Part shown: positions 1 to 11,430 of the stretch, one piece after another
Layout of the letters: the number at the start of each line of letters is the position of its first letter
Numbering within the stretch: the first letter of the stretch is position 1
NCBI GenBank assembly: GCA_032622095.1
Contig: CP136062.1
Location: 230,282,578-230,346,577, forward strand
DNA from: Siphonodentalium dalli
Taxonomy: Eukaryota > Mollusca > Scaphopoda > Gadilida > Siphonodentaliidae
Direction: 5' to 3'
Length of the DNA stretch: 64,000 bases
Program-made: the position numbers and the translations under genes
Notes under the pieces: model-generated
Database searches by the model: none
What the model was told of the DNA's origin: nothing
The model's input: only the letters and a program-made list of their open reading frames with translations

Positions 1-399
1 CATGCCTATATTTTCAATAGCACTTTGTGCGCCTATGATCCTGAGCATGAACGGTGCATGTTTATAGGGTTTTCCATGACTGAGATTTGAAGGTCAACTA
101 ATCAGCCGTAATAGTCAAAGATTATTCGATTAATCATCAACTCATACACCAAAAACTGTCATCAATGCCAGAGTACTAGTACCTTCCTGTGGATACCATA
201 CTTTTCTTCCGCAGTTATTAACTATCCGTGTATCTTTTTTCAGCCCTCAAAATTCACTAAGGCAATTCCGTAGTAAAATGCCATAGTTCATGTAATTAGC
301 CATGGCATATCATTACTAGTACCGTAGTAAAGTGTCAGGTAAATCCTGTGTAATCACTCAGCTCCAGTACAAACGTGACAAGATTGAATACAATCACGC
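1..399. other. no gene seen
   Basis: AT-rich sequence with scattered stops in all frames. I see no coding region, RNA gene or clear repeat here. Confidence 0.5.
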
Positions 400-749
400 A
401 ATACCGCTATTCTCAAAGTAATTGACCAAAAAAACGGGGTGATACCCCGGTCATGACCGCGGTGATACCGGTAATAAACGGTAGCGGTATCGAGACGGTC
501 ATGGCGTGGAGTTACGGTATTGGGCGATAATGATACCGTGGTCTTTTAGCGGGCACCGCATTAATTTTGTTGAATACCGCAGTGATTTTCGTGGAACTCT
601 TTTAGGGGAAGTATTTACTCACACATACTTGTTCGCGTTAACAAGCGGTATCAGTACCGTGGTATTGGAGGATACCGCGGCATAGTACCGCCATATTAAC
701 GGGGTGACACCACGTTATTGGTGGTCAATTACTTTAAGTATAGCGGTAC
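400..749. mobile_element. palindrome-rich MITE-like element
   Basis: About 28 bp at 401-428 (starting ATACCGCTATTCTCAAAGTA) recurs inverted at 722-749. Between the ends the sequence is unusually GC-rich for the area and full of short self-complementary motifs of the GATACCGCGGT / GGTACC type. There is no ORF. This fits a non-autonomous DNA transposon. I could not fix a target-site duplication, so the superfamily is unknown. Confidence 0.6.
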
Positions 750-1084
750 TTCCAATACATGCAAATAAACAAGTGCGAATGGTGAAGGATCAAGAGGTGC
801 CGGGGAGTATGTATTTGTTACACATTAGATGTTTTTCTGTTCTGTTAATATCATTGAAATGACTATAACAAATAATTTCCCGGCTTCCCTGCCCAAAAGT
901 TGACAATTTAATAACAAATTTTGTCTAAAAATACCATATTTTTCCAAAGTAAAAATAAACACAAAAACAATCATAATATGTGCCAATAATTATAAATGAA
1001 AAAATTTAATATTCAGACATAAAATAATGAGTCAAATTGTGTAAATCAAGCATAAAGAATTATAAAATAAAGGTTTTACTTCAT
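750..1084. other. no gene seen
   Basis: AT-rich spacer with no ORF or repeat that I can define. Confidence 0.4.
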
Positions 1085-1385
1085 TTTAGTGTCCTAAAAC
1101 CTCCTCCAGGTGGCACCTCCTGATCCGTCACCATTGAGAGGAATGGGAGGAACTTGAACATTACATGAAGGTTCATTTTGAACTAGACTAGTCTAAACAA
1201 AGTAGACTGAGTAGTACAAAATGAACCTAGGTCCTATACTAATATGTATAGTATTGGTTCATTTTCAATGTCCAATGTGTATCAAATAATGCCTCGAAAA
1301 CCTCCCCTGGCACCTCTTGATCCCTCACCATTGAAATGAATGTTGGCAATTACATGTAGGTTCATTTTAAACTCAGCCTTTTGTC
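1085..1385. repeat. two-copy degenerate direct repeat
   Basis: The stretch around 1090-1190 (AAACCTCCTCCAGGTGGCAC, then CCATTGAGAGGAATG, then GGTTCATTTTGAACT) is repeated with changes around 1295-1380 (AAACCTCCCCTGGCACCTC, CCATTGAAATGAATG, GGTTCATTTTAAACT). Not coding. Confidence 0.5.
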
Positions 1386-1643
1386 ATTGACTCGCCGTAT
1401 TGTACATGTAACCAACATATGAACCCAGAATGGCAGAAATAATAAATCACTTACCGGTAGTTATCTTCGTAATAGCCCATTCACATTCGGCAACATAAAT
1501 ATAAATGAAATCAGGATGTTTTCTTAATTTTCTGTGGATATTATTGTGAGAAAAAAATCCCTCTTTGTTTATCTTCTTAAAACGGAAAAATATCTGAAAA
1601 GTATCGTAAGAAAATTTGAGTTTTTCATTTCACCGAGTGTGTT

Positions 1644-1782
1644 ATGGATACAGCCCTCTAAATTTAGATTGTTTGGCTTCGGCAATCCGCTACGGCAACA
1701 GTATGCCGTGCCCCAGTTTGCTTCAGCAAATTGCTTCGGCAATGCTGATTGCCGTAGCCAATTATGAAGGCTGTGGATATGC
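1644..1782. repeat. small fold-back repeat
   Basis: Imperfect inverted ends (GGATACAGCCCTCTAAATT against the complement of AATTATGAAGGCTGTGGAT) enclose repeated CTTCGGCAA / TTGCCGTAG palindromic words. It lies in the sequence just upstream of the transposase exon at 1959 and is probably a short MITE. The short ORFs over it are by-products of the repeat. Confidence 0.4.
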
Positions 1783-1958
1783 ATACATGCAAAAATGCAG
1801 CGACATTGAATTCACAGCGAATTACCTCAGCCAGATACCTGCGTATAAAAAGCTACATATTTATTTGAGTGCTGTCTCTTATTTATACTGAAAAATAAGA
1901 AATTATTATGGTGATCAATTCCAAGGCAATTTCTTTTATTTCACTGTTCTTTTTGCAG

Positions 1959-2078
1959 GGACACTGGTATGGATCATGCGGGTGATGGATCGACTATCGG
2001 TGCTGCATGCCAGGACCATAGCATTGCTAATGGTACTCATAACTGTACTGCTGGACATTCAACCAATTACCAAAGCAG
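1959..2078 (+). CDS. internal exon of the TNP2-like transposase
   Basis: This 120-bp stretch is preceded by a pyrimidine-rich tract ending TTTTTGCAG and followed by GTGAGAAT, so it carries good acceptor and donor sites. Read from 1960 it is open for 39 codons (starting DTGMDHAGDGST, ending NYQS). It ends with two bases of a codon (AG), and the next acceptor at 4150 supplies the third base (C), giving serine and continuing in frame into the long transposase exon. Both flanking introns are therefore phase 2. The exon has a few cysteines and histidines but no domain I can name. The exon or exons before it were not identified. The phase match is seen directly; that the exon is used is inference. 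Confidence 0.55.
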
Positions 2079-2624
2079 GTGAGAATATTTATAGTATGAA
2101 CCAGCTGTATCTTAACAGATCATGTTATGTCTTAATCCGAATTGCTTTTTATTTTTTTTGTTCATTTTTTTTTAGTGCCACTTTAAATTTTCAGTGTTCC
2201 TAGTCAGAACTCATCATTCATACTCATCTTTGGGAAGTTTTCAAAATATGCGACATGTGTTCACTTCAACCTACGATTTCTCAGCCATATCTCTGAATAT
2301 CAAATCATGCCTTCTATGAGTTGAATAGGGCATTCAGATAACGCCTTTGCGACGCGTGCGTTTCAGTGTTAACTATACCAAGCTCTGAGACATGAGCAAC
2401 ACGTGCGATGTGCCAATCGTGTTCAACGCACGTTCCGTATTTTGTTTGTGCACCACAGAGGCCGCATACCTTTATAAATGGAAAATTACGTCACTTGGCT
2501 TTTTGACTACCGCAAAGTCGCCTCTGTAACAATTTATTCATTTAAACATAGCTCCGATTGGCAAAATAAATATTCTCTTGTTGCAGGTGGGATAATATAT
2601 GGAAGTGTGTTTTGTTTTCGTTAG

Positions 2625-3915
2625 CTCACCTGATACGAAGTATCATGGGGAGCTACAGTCGTCACATATTGTACGTTAGTCAACAATTTCTTTAAATGAC
2701 TTCTTCTCCAAAACCCCTTGGTCGATTTTGCTCAAATTTGGTGTGGGAGTGGGCGACTGGTTTTCAGATTTGTTAAAATTAGGTCAATATGTTGAAAGGG
2801 ACTTATTTGGGTGCAACTTTAATCTTCTTCTCAAGAACCACCAGGTGGATTTCTTTCAAACTTGATCTGGAGCATTATTGGTACTCATAGTTTCAGATTT
2901 GTTCAAGGCATTATGCTCGAATGATTTTAAGGGGCCATTAGGGCCCTTTGAAAATAGTGGTTTTGGGTTTGACTTGGAAAAATATGTTTTCTCAAGATAA
3001 ACATGGTGGCTTGGCCCATTTCGCTCAAATTTGTTGTGCATGTGCCTTGGGTGACTGGTATTCAGATATGTTAACATTAGGTCAATATGTTCATACCGGT
3101 AAGGGGGCAAAAGGGGCTTATTTGGGTGAAATTAAAAAAAATTGGTTTCCTCAAGAACCACTAAGTGGATTTCTTTCAAACTTGGTCTGGAGCATTACAA
3201 TTTACTGGAACCCATATTTTCAGATTAGTTCAAGGCGTCATGCTTGACTGATTTAAAGGGTCGCAGGGCTCTCTGAAACTAGGGTTTTTGGGTTCGATGC
3301 AGCTTTTCAAATTGGAAAAATATGTTTTTCTCAAGAAAAACATGGTGGAATTCTTCCAAATTTGGTTTGGAACATTAATGGGAGACCTAGTATCAGATTT
3401 GTTTACCATTATGTTGGTGGGGCCAAACAATTTGTTATTTTTTTCTATTTTTTAAGGACGACCATGGCCAGCTGGGTGCAGCCCAGCCACACATTTGTTG
3501 AGTAGCAACAAATGCGCTGGTCGTCCTTATACTGAGTTCACTTTCAAACATGGGTGCCGCCATCTTGAATTTGAGGGGGCCTTCATCTTGGTCGTCCTTA
3601 TACTGAGTTCGCTTTCGAACATGGGTGCCACCATCTTGAATTTGAGGGGCCGCCATCTTGGAACGTCATTGCAGTTAAATTAAAACTACAAAATGTTACT
3701 TTTCATATAGCCAACATAACAGTAATCATTACGTTAAGGCATTACATGGTTTATTCTTTGCACGTTTATGTAAACTATTAGGTGACATCACAGATATGTT
3801 GTATCCAAAGCGACGTCATATTGGCACGCACATTTCCCCGCGAAATTTCCCCAACTAAAATTTCAATGATAGAAATATGAAGCTTACGGCACTACACCAT
3901 GTCAGGTGAGCATCC
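2625..3915. mobile_element. GCTCACCTGA-ended interspersed repeat
   Basis: The element opens with GCTCACCTGATACGAAGTAT and closes with CATGTCAGGTGAGCATCCCA, so its ends are short inverted repeats (GCTCACCTGA / TCAGGTGAGC). The interior holds several diverged direct repeats with recurring words such as TTTGCTCAAATTTG, TTCAGATTTGTT and TTTTTGGGTTCGA. Elements of this style are abundant in molluscan genomes (from general knowledge, not checked here). There is no transposase, so it is non-autonomous. A second, 5'-truncated copy lies at about 9165-10155. Confidence 0.6.
3534..3668. repeat. 70-bp tandem duplication with CCATCTTGAATTTGAG core
   Basis: GAGTTCACTTTCAAACATGG with CCGCCATCTTGAATTTGAG at 3534-3580 is repeated 70 bp on at 3604-3650 with a few changes. 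It lies inside the preceding interspersed repeat. Confidence 0.6.
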
Positions 3916-4150
3916 CAGCCGCCTCTAGTCAACTAGATATTGTGTATGAATAAAAGTTGAGTGCATCGTGCATGTATATATGCAAAATTTTCTCCTGTTC
4001 CAGCAGGCCTAATGTTTTGAGGTCCGGTAAATACTGGGGTGTTCTACCGGTACATTAATTTAAAATTGAGGATTATGTAAATAAGGCCTGAAAGCTAATC
4101 CATTTGAAGCTTATATCTGCATTGTAATATTTTAAAACCTTCTTTTCTAG

Positions 4151-6857
4151 CTCATCTGAAAATGACAAGTCTTCTGTTGATTCATCTGACTCTGAAAACA
4201 TGGACAGTGATGGATCTGGAGAATTTGAAGCCGACGTTGAATCAGAATGGTGTTGTCGGTATGACCAAGATATTTACAACTCACATGTGGCTGATGAGAA
4301 AGTAACAGAAGATTTAACAATACTACAGTGGTTGGCGATGAATTTTCACCTATTCGTTCTCCACCCTACTATGAGCAAAGCAGCCTTTAGTCATATTCTG
4401 GAGATGCAAAGTGTGCTACATCATGACAAAAGTGTCATGCCAAATTCTTATTATAATGCACGCAAGATTATTGAACCATTTCTTATCAAGAAATTTGTTT
4501 ACCATGTCTGTGTCAATGACTGCATAATATTTAGAGGAGAGTATGAAGACGTTGAAATTTGTCCAATTTGTAAGGAGGAAAGGTACAAGATGGACAGATC
4601 TAGATCTATAGCTAGTGGCCGAAATAAAAACAATTCAACAGGACGTCGCAGATTTGTGTACATTCCTATAGGCCCGAGAATTGCAAGAATGTTTGGTGAA
4701 GTGAACCTGGCACAGCTGGTACAATCCCACCCTGGAAACACTGATACATGTAGTGATGGTAAAATGTCTGATATTCATGATTCGCCAATCTGGAAGGAGC
4801 TGTATTCTGTGCAGGGTCACTTCAAAGGTGACAAAAATGGGTTATCCTTTGCATTGGAACTGGATGGTGTCAACCCGTTCCACAATATTGGTGCTATATA
4901 CTCTATGACTCCAATTATGCTCACATTGTTAAACCTACCGAGACATGTGAGGAACGCATTCGGAAACATAAACCTTGTGGGAATAATTCCAGGAAATGGA
5001 CGTTCAGAAGCAAAAAACATTGATCCTTACATTGAGATCTTAGTCGATGAGTTGATTTTCATTTCTGGCTACTCGGCATTTAATAGTTATGAAAAAGCTC
5101 CTATAGAGGTGAAAGTGAAACTTCTGCTCTTTGTTTTAGACTATCCAGGCCTTTCAAAACTTTTTCATCAACAGGGAAGTGGTAGTTTGTCTGGATGCCA
5201 TTGGTGTATGGTCAGAGGTAGAAAATGCAAACATTTAGATAAGGTTATTTACTTGTCCAACAGATCTTTTCTGGATACAGGAGATTCTCTGAGACTTGAT
5301 GATAAAAATTTCAGCGTAAAGTCGACCGATTTTTCTGAGAAGCCAGACCTACGCGATTCAAGAAATGAGTTGGCCTACCGTAAAGCATTTCAAGGGGCAT
5401 CAAATAAAACAAATTCAAATAAAGTTGCTAGTGCGACAGGCTGCAAGAGTACATATCCTTTAATGCGTTTACCAGGACATTCGAGAATTGAGAGCACCCT
5501 GCCAGATGCATGCCACACCATAAAGGATGCAATACAGAACATTATGAATGTTATAGTACAAAACAAAAAAGTTAACATGGCCAAAGTCATAAGTGCTGAA
5601 CAGAATTATGGTAGGCTTCATAATTCAGTATTGGATGTGGTAACTTCTGATGATGGGCCAGTATGTAAAAAGAGGAAGTTGCAAAAACCAGAACTTCCAT
5701 ATGTGTTGACAAAATCTGAGTTGAATATCGCTGACCAACGTGCAAGTAGTTTAAGGGTGCCATCTGACTTTGGCTTGAAACCGTCCAAATTCATTTCAAA
5801 TACCAGCAGCTTGAAATCACACGACTGGAAACAGTTAGGCTCTCAAGAAATTCTAAAGTTTTGTCTAAAAGGGGCCCTTGAGCCACGATGTAGAGGAACG
5901 TTATTTTCCCTACTTGATTGCGTGGCAGACATGTGTCAGGAATGTTTGTCTATTGACGATATCAATGACTTGAAAGTAAAAATCAACACAGCACTAGCGC
6001 TACTGGAAAGAGACTTCCCACTACACATACAGAATATAACTACACACATTCTGCATCATATTCCAGAGGGGATGGTCCGATATGGACCTGTGTACAGCAC
6101 ATGGATGTGGGTCTATGAACGCTTCAATTCCTGGATTTGCAAACGTGTACAAAACAAAAGATATCCGGAGGCAACTGTTGTGGAAACATTTCTCATTCAT
6201 GATTGGTGTAACTTCATGATTTCTTCGGGTCGACTCCCATTGCATGCATTGAAGAGCTGCTCAATGTTCACTTCGAGCTTTTTTGATGATGGTGATGCAA
6301 ATAATAGTAAACAGCGACAGAAACAATTATATGTGCTTAGAAGAAAAAAGCTTAAAAATTTACACAAACAGCTGGGCAAGGAAAATTGTGATGGAAAGTG
6401 TTCAGTGTATAGATATTTTGTTCACAAAGAATCAAATCCTAAGACAATGCGAATACGCACATACACTTCGCAATCAAAAGAATTACTCTCTGCAAAAAGT
6501 ATGTCGTCATTCATATGTGCAGAATTCCAGCGAGGAACGCAGAAGCAAAAGTTGTGTTCTGGAAAGTTTGCATTCTTTGGTAGAATTGATTTCTTCGTTG
6601 AACATATGAGTGAAAATAATAGTGCAATCAACACACTTGCATTTGTTAATTGGTATGATAACATCAGAGTTGACCATGACTCTGGTCTGTGGTACACAGA
6701 CATGAATACTGCAGGTGGCAATTCAAAAAAATCTTTTATTTTAACAAAACTCATGTCGGATCCTCTTGTGACTGCTGTTGAAGATGGTTGTCTGTGGTTT
6801 CTTGGTAATACACCCCAGCCTAATGACTTTAAATATAATCATACAGTGAGAGATTGA
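4151..6857 (+). CDS. EnSpm/CACTA-type (TNP2-like) transposase, main exon
   Basis: Open from the acceptor at 4151 to the TGA at 6855-6857. The first ATG is at 4200 and gives 885 residues. Counted from that Met, residues about 40-130 hold an N-terminal helix block and a Cys motif (C104, C108, then CPIC at 121-124). A basic stretch follows (GRRRFVYIPIGPRIARMFG), then a TNP2 core: ALELDGVNPFHNIG, the NLP motif (LLNLPRHVRNAFGN), IIPGNG, DPYIEILVDELIFISG and a CHWC motif after LDYPGL. The last third matches the DUF4218-like region that follows TNP2 in plants and animals (LLERDFPLHI, then TWMWVYERFNSWICKRVQN and PEATVVETF). The enzyme would bind element ends and cut and paste EnSpm/CACTA transposons in the nucleus. 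There is no internal stop or frameshift, so it is either young or kept. The true start is probably in an earlier exon. I could not see CACTA-type inverted ends, so an orphan or domesticated gene is possible. Family assignment is by motif order. Confidence 0.85.
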
Positions 6858-6933
6858 GTCATGGACCAACAAATATAGGCAAATTTAACTGTATACATTA
6901 CATTGTACTAAACCCATATTGATGTTTAGAGGC

Positions 6934-7527
6934 GTCATCACTTTGAGTAAGGTATACAGCCCGCATTTCCCCGGCCTCTGCTCGCTAAGACATTCGGATA
7001 GATAATGATGCTAGACAGATCGCCCGAGAGCACTCCCATAGGCCTCCTATAGCGGGATTACGTCGCCACAAATGGTTTGTTCACATTTAGTAATTGGTGT
7101 GTTTTTTTTAAAGTATAGAGAAGACGATAAAATATATTAGCAATTGATGAGACAACTAAATCATTGACCAATACAACAGTGTAAATGAATTGTAAAGGTA
7201 CGAAGCAAAGGATTTTTTACATTTATCGAGTGACATCCAAAATAGCGTTGAATGTAATATATATATAAACAAAGCTTTGTGAACTTAATTCAACTTGCTA
7301 GCTATATGGACAGCTAATTTACCAGGACTGTTGATGTATCACACATTGTAATCGGAAGACACTGATCTTTCCAACTATAGTACTATACCAGGGTTTTGGT
7401 TCAAGAATATCTGAGTGGAAATCCTGTTATAGGATGGCTACGGGAGCACTCCCGGGCTCTGTCGACCATTTATATCTAACCGAATGTCTTAGTGAGCAGA
7501 GGCCGGGGAAACGCGGGCTAAGTAAGC
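6934..7527. mobile_element. MITE with ~90-bp inverted ends downstream of the transposase
   Basis: The left arm contains GCCCGCATTTCCCCGGCCTC at about 6959 and the right arm its complement around 7480-7516 (CAGAGGCCGGGGAAACGCGG). The match extends inward with gaps through GAGAGCACTCCCATAG (~7025) and CTACGGGAGCACTCCC (~7439). TTTAGAGGC stands just outside both ends (6925-6933 and 7528-7536) and could be an 8-9 bp target duplication, as hAT elements make. There is no ORF. It begins only ~75 bp after the transposase stop codon. Confidence 0.6.
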
Positions 7528-7628
7528 TTTAGAGGCATTCTTCGAGTGTTCTTAATGCTACTGATCATGACATGGTTACATGGTGAATGAGTCGATTTCA
7601 TTGGATCAGTTTTAATAATGCAGTACAT

Positions 7629-8417
7629 CTACCTTACTCGTATTTGAATTCGCGCAGTACTTTTAGCGTGACCATGAAATTAAAACTGAGTGATAAAAAG
7701 TATGATACAAAAGTTTATCGATAATTTTATTTCAAATTCTATTAGATTCTTAGATTGGAACTCTCTATAATTGTTCTGTATTTCAGACGTCTGAAAGCAG
7801 TAAACTGACTAAATGTCGGAGAAATTATTATTATCGGAAATGGCATTACATTACAGGTGGTCTATATGTTCACAACTTTCTAGTTCAAATTTGGAACTGA
7901 TACTATGTATCCATGGAGCTGTCGTCCATTGTATATAAAATTGATTTACCTTTGCTATTCCCAGGAACACAAAATGTTGGGTAATAGTCTTTGAGAATGT
8001 GTTTGAACTTTGAAGTTTCAGATTTGCATGCAGTATATAGATACTATTATTTACGAGGTTTTTGTGGAACATAAAATTATAGCAGCGTTCGCAGTTTTAA
8101 ACTTTATCAGATCAATTGAACCATATATATGAGGTAACATGTCTTAAGATATACATCAAGCAACGAAGTATAACCACTAAATTGATGTTCTGCACCTGCT
8201 ATGATATTTGGCACAGACCACATTTCCATTCACTTCTACATGTATACCTTTTTGCAACATTTCCGCATGGATTCTATATATTCTGAACAACTTAAAATAA
8301 AACTGTCAGCTTTAAATTCGCATCAGGGTGCGCGAATTCAAAATGTGCGAATTTAAAACTGAGTGAAAAATAGGTACTACATGTACATGTACGTGAATTT
8401 AAATACGAGTAAGGTAT
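7629..8417. mobile_element. MITE-like element, TIR ACCTTACTCGTATTTGAATT
   Basis: The end at about 7629-7655 recurs inverted at about 8390-8417 (GTGAATTTAAATACGAGTAA). Inside, AAATTAAAACTGAGTGA near the left end is echoed by ATTTAAAACTGAGTGA near the right end. No coding potential. Confidence 0.5.
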
Positions 8418-8514
8418 ATAGCTTTATTGAAGACCTATTCCCAATAAAGGATAGAAAACCACATAATGCCTTAATTTCAAATTTGTATGGCAGACATGTG
8501 TCCATATAGATTAA

Positions 8515-8985
8515 AGGTACTCATTCCGATAAAACTCCTCCCAATTACTATTTCAATGGCTTCGGGGGGTCAAAAATATTTGATTCGAGTCGAGGAAGTC
8601 ACCCATCAAAGCTCAGATTTGTTAGATATCGATTTTAGAAATCTATTATTTTTCATTATCGGGAATACTTTCTGGCCCAGAACGCAGTCAAAATTGCGTT
8701 ATTATTACCACTTGATTTTAGAGTTATCCATCCTTGTCTGTTTGAATAGAGTTTTGGTGTACACATCTCGAGCAGGATATGAAATTGACGGCAATTATTA
8801 GTATCTCGAGAATATAACAAATTTCAAAAATCAATATCTAATAACTCTGAGCTTTGTTTGATGGGTTCCTCGACTCGAAGCAAATATTTGTTACCCCCAA
8901 AGAAATAGTAATATAGGACCCTCTGATCGGATTGTTGTTGTTGGAATCTGTTGAGATGGGGACCCTCTGTTCGGATTGAGTACCT
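8515..8985. mobile_element. TTAA-flanked MITE, family TIR AGGTACTCAATCCGATCAGA
   Basis: Ends AGGTACTCATTCCGAT and the complement of ATCGGATTGAGTACCT-like sequence, each directly flanked by TTAA (8511-8514 and 8986-8989). TTAA is the target-site duplication of piggyBac-type elements, though these ends do not begin with the usual CCC. Two more members lie at 35687 and 43272. The ORF across it is a by-product. Confidence 0.65.
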
Positions 8986-9164
8986 TTAAGCAACATAAAT
9001 TGTTCCTGTTTTGACGTCAGTGTGTAATTAACACAGAATCGCACACTTGTGGGATGGCTTTGGTGCAGTATGGCACTCAATTTGACGACACTACCCCCAG
9101 TGCTTCATGACATCATAGACTCGTGCCATAACCATCAAAGCCTTCACACATGTACAAGTGTAAT

Positions 9165-10155
9165 GTGGGGTTCTGTGAAAGTAGGATTTTTGGGTTCGAC
9201 TTGCAAAAATCTGTTTTCTCAACATATACATAGTGGCTCGGCTGATTTTGCTCAAATTTAGTGTGAACGTGCCTTGGGTGACTGGTATTCGGATTTGTTA
9301 AAATTAGGTCAATATGTCGATAAAGGGGTCGGGTGTATTTGGGTACAACTTTTAAAAAATCTTTTTTCTCACAAACCACTAGGTGGAATTCTTTCATACT
9401 TGGTCTGTAGCATTATTGAAACCTATAGTTTCAGATTTGTCCAAGGTATCATGCTTAACTGATTTTAAAGGGCTAGCTATAGGGCTCTCTGAAAATAGGG
9501 TTTTTGGGTTCGACTTGGAAAAATCTGTTTTCTCAAGAAATACATGGTGGAATTCTTCCACATTCGGTTTGGAACATTAATGTGACAACTAGTATCAGAT
9601 TTGTTTACCATTATTTTTTCTGGGCTTTTCAGCTCATTTCTAAAAAAAAAAATTTGGATTTAATTAATTTGGTTTTATATCTTGGTTTTTTGTTCTGACC
9701 CCCTTGATAAAGAATATATTTTTTCTTCAACGCCACAGTAGTCAAGTGGGCTCAAATTTGATCTGCAATATCTATGGGGGAGTAGAACTTTTGTTGAAAC
9801 CACCTCAACATTAATTTAATAGACCCAAGGCCATAAAATTTAAACCCATTTGCTGACGCACATTTTGAAAATATTGTGTGTCACTGTGAAACTGATATTT
9901 GTTGAAATGAGTGGGTTGGTAACTTATAATGTGCGCCAGAACCTCTGGTGACAAGCCTGTGACTAATATTGCCATGAAAGTGCTTGCTCGATAAATTGAG
10001 CCCCCCAATCAAGTGACAATATATCACATTTTATCGTATAGTCTATATATTATATATCGTAAAGTTACTAAGGCTCGAATTAGTTTCTCCTTTTGAAAAC
10101 AAGCATATAGCACCGACGCATGTCAGGTGAGCGTCCCAGCTGCCCTGGCGGCTCT
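9165..10155. repeat. 5'-truncated copy of the GCTCACCTGA-ended repeat
   Basis: Shares with 2625-3915 the words GGATTTTTGGGTTCGACTTG, TTTGCTCAAATTTAGTGTG, CCTTGGGTGACTGGTATTC and the terminal CATGTCAGGTGAGCGTCCCA (~10119). The left terminus is missing. The copy begins about 180 bp beyond the TTAA MITE. Confidence 0.6.
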
Positions 10156-10740
10156 AGTTTGAAAATACTATGGTTGGCATCACATAATATAGCTATAGTG
10201 TATATCATATATATCAAACTATCCAATTAATAAAACACACTGATCATCAGACATGATTCCATTTCTATCCATGAAAACTGTTTTGCTTTTGGGTTGTATT
10301 GGTATTTTATATATAAAAGCAGTTTAACAAGCTTAAGTTGCACAGGCACAACTTGTACATTCCAATTTATTTCATTAGAATCTAAAAGAAACCACATTTG
10401 GAAAGTGATGAACATCAATTTTCCTATTCCAATAAGATGGGGGTGTTAATTAATATTTACACTTCTACCTGCACTTCTGCTACCGAGACTGAATCAAGTC
10501 TTCTGTTTGGTCAGGAACTGATCAGCTGATAGAGCAACCGTAATGCATAAAGTATGAAAGAAGTTGACACCTGCTTCACATGTGTAACGTAGCAATTACG
10601 TTAACAACGCGCCTGTCGCTTTTAACATTCTATTTTTCACTAGAAAACGGTGCAAATCACATGTGCAAATCATTCATTTTATTCAATAATCGAAACAAAT
10701 TTCCATTGAATGTTCTTTTTGGTGTGTAAATATAAATAAT
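10156..10740. other. no gene seen
   Basis: AT-rich spacer with no supported ORF or repeat. Confidence 0.4.
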
Positions 10741-10867
10741 GTTTCCTGTATTTCCATGCGTTATGAAATCAGGTTGGTCTGACAAAGTTATGTGAGGAGC
10801 GCTTCAGCGCTACACACTGCAACCTGCTTTCATACATCGATCATATCTAGAAATACAGGAAGCAAAC
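10741..10867. repeat. 127-bp imperfect hairpin
   Basis: GTTTCCTGTATTTC at the left pairs with GAAATACAGGAAGCAAAC at the right. Inner segments ATGAAATCAGGTTG and CAACCTGCTTTCAT also pair, around a centre of AGCGCTTCAGCGCT. It is probably a short fold-back element. Confidence 0.6.
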
Positions 10868-10884
10868 TTTCAGTTCTTAATGAG

Positions 10885-11430
10885 TTTGATGGGCATTCAT
10901 TTAGGGCCCTTAATTTTTTTATTACTAAGTTAATGGGCATTAAACACCAGCACTATTGAGGTGATAGCCATTAATTTTTCAAAATTATTAGATAATGGCC
11001 ATTAAACACCAAAATGCATATAATTAATGGTCATTAACATATAATTAATGAGCATCAAGTTTTCAAATCATACTTTAATGGCCATTAACCATCATGGATG
11101 TACAACAGTTGGTATCAATTTCTCAAAGTACTTAATTAATGGCCATTAAACACTCAAATACATATAAGATGGATAATAGCCATTAAAATATTAGAGACTA
11201 TGGCCATTAAATTGTGGTCTTTACAAATTTTAAGGGCATCTAATGGCCATTAACAATACATTGTTGATGATTAATGGGAAATATGGCAGTATTGGCCATT
11301 AAAATAACAAAATGTAATGGTTTTTAATGGGTTCTGGGAAACCCATTATTTTTTTTGTTACAAGAATTAATGGCATAAAGTAATGGATTTATGATATTTA
11401 ATGGAATTTTAATGGGATTTTAATGATATT
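10885..11430. repeat. TTAATGGCCATTAA palindrome array
   Basis: About 540 bp carrying roughly twenty short words built on TAATGGCCATTAA, both perfect palindromes and variants (TAATGGGCATTAA, TTAATGGTCATTAA, AATGGGATTTTAATG). Spacing is irregular, so it is not a simple satellite. It abuts the truncated end of the gypsy-like element, whose reverse transcriptase and 3' LTR are absent. Confidence 0.75.

Larger units (their letters stand above)
2079..4150 (+). other. predicted intron of the transposase gene
   Basis: GT at 2079-2080 and TCTTTTCTAG at 4141-4150 bound a 2072-bp phase-2 intron. It hosts a nested repeat element (2625-3915) in its middle. No other coding sequence is apparent inside it. 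Confidence 0.5.
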
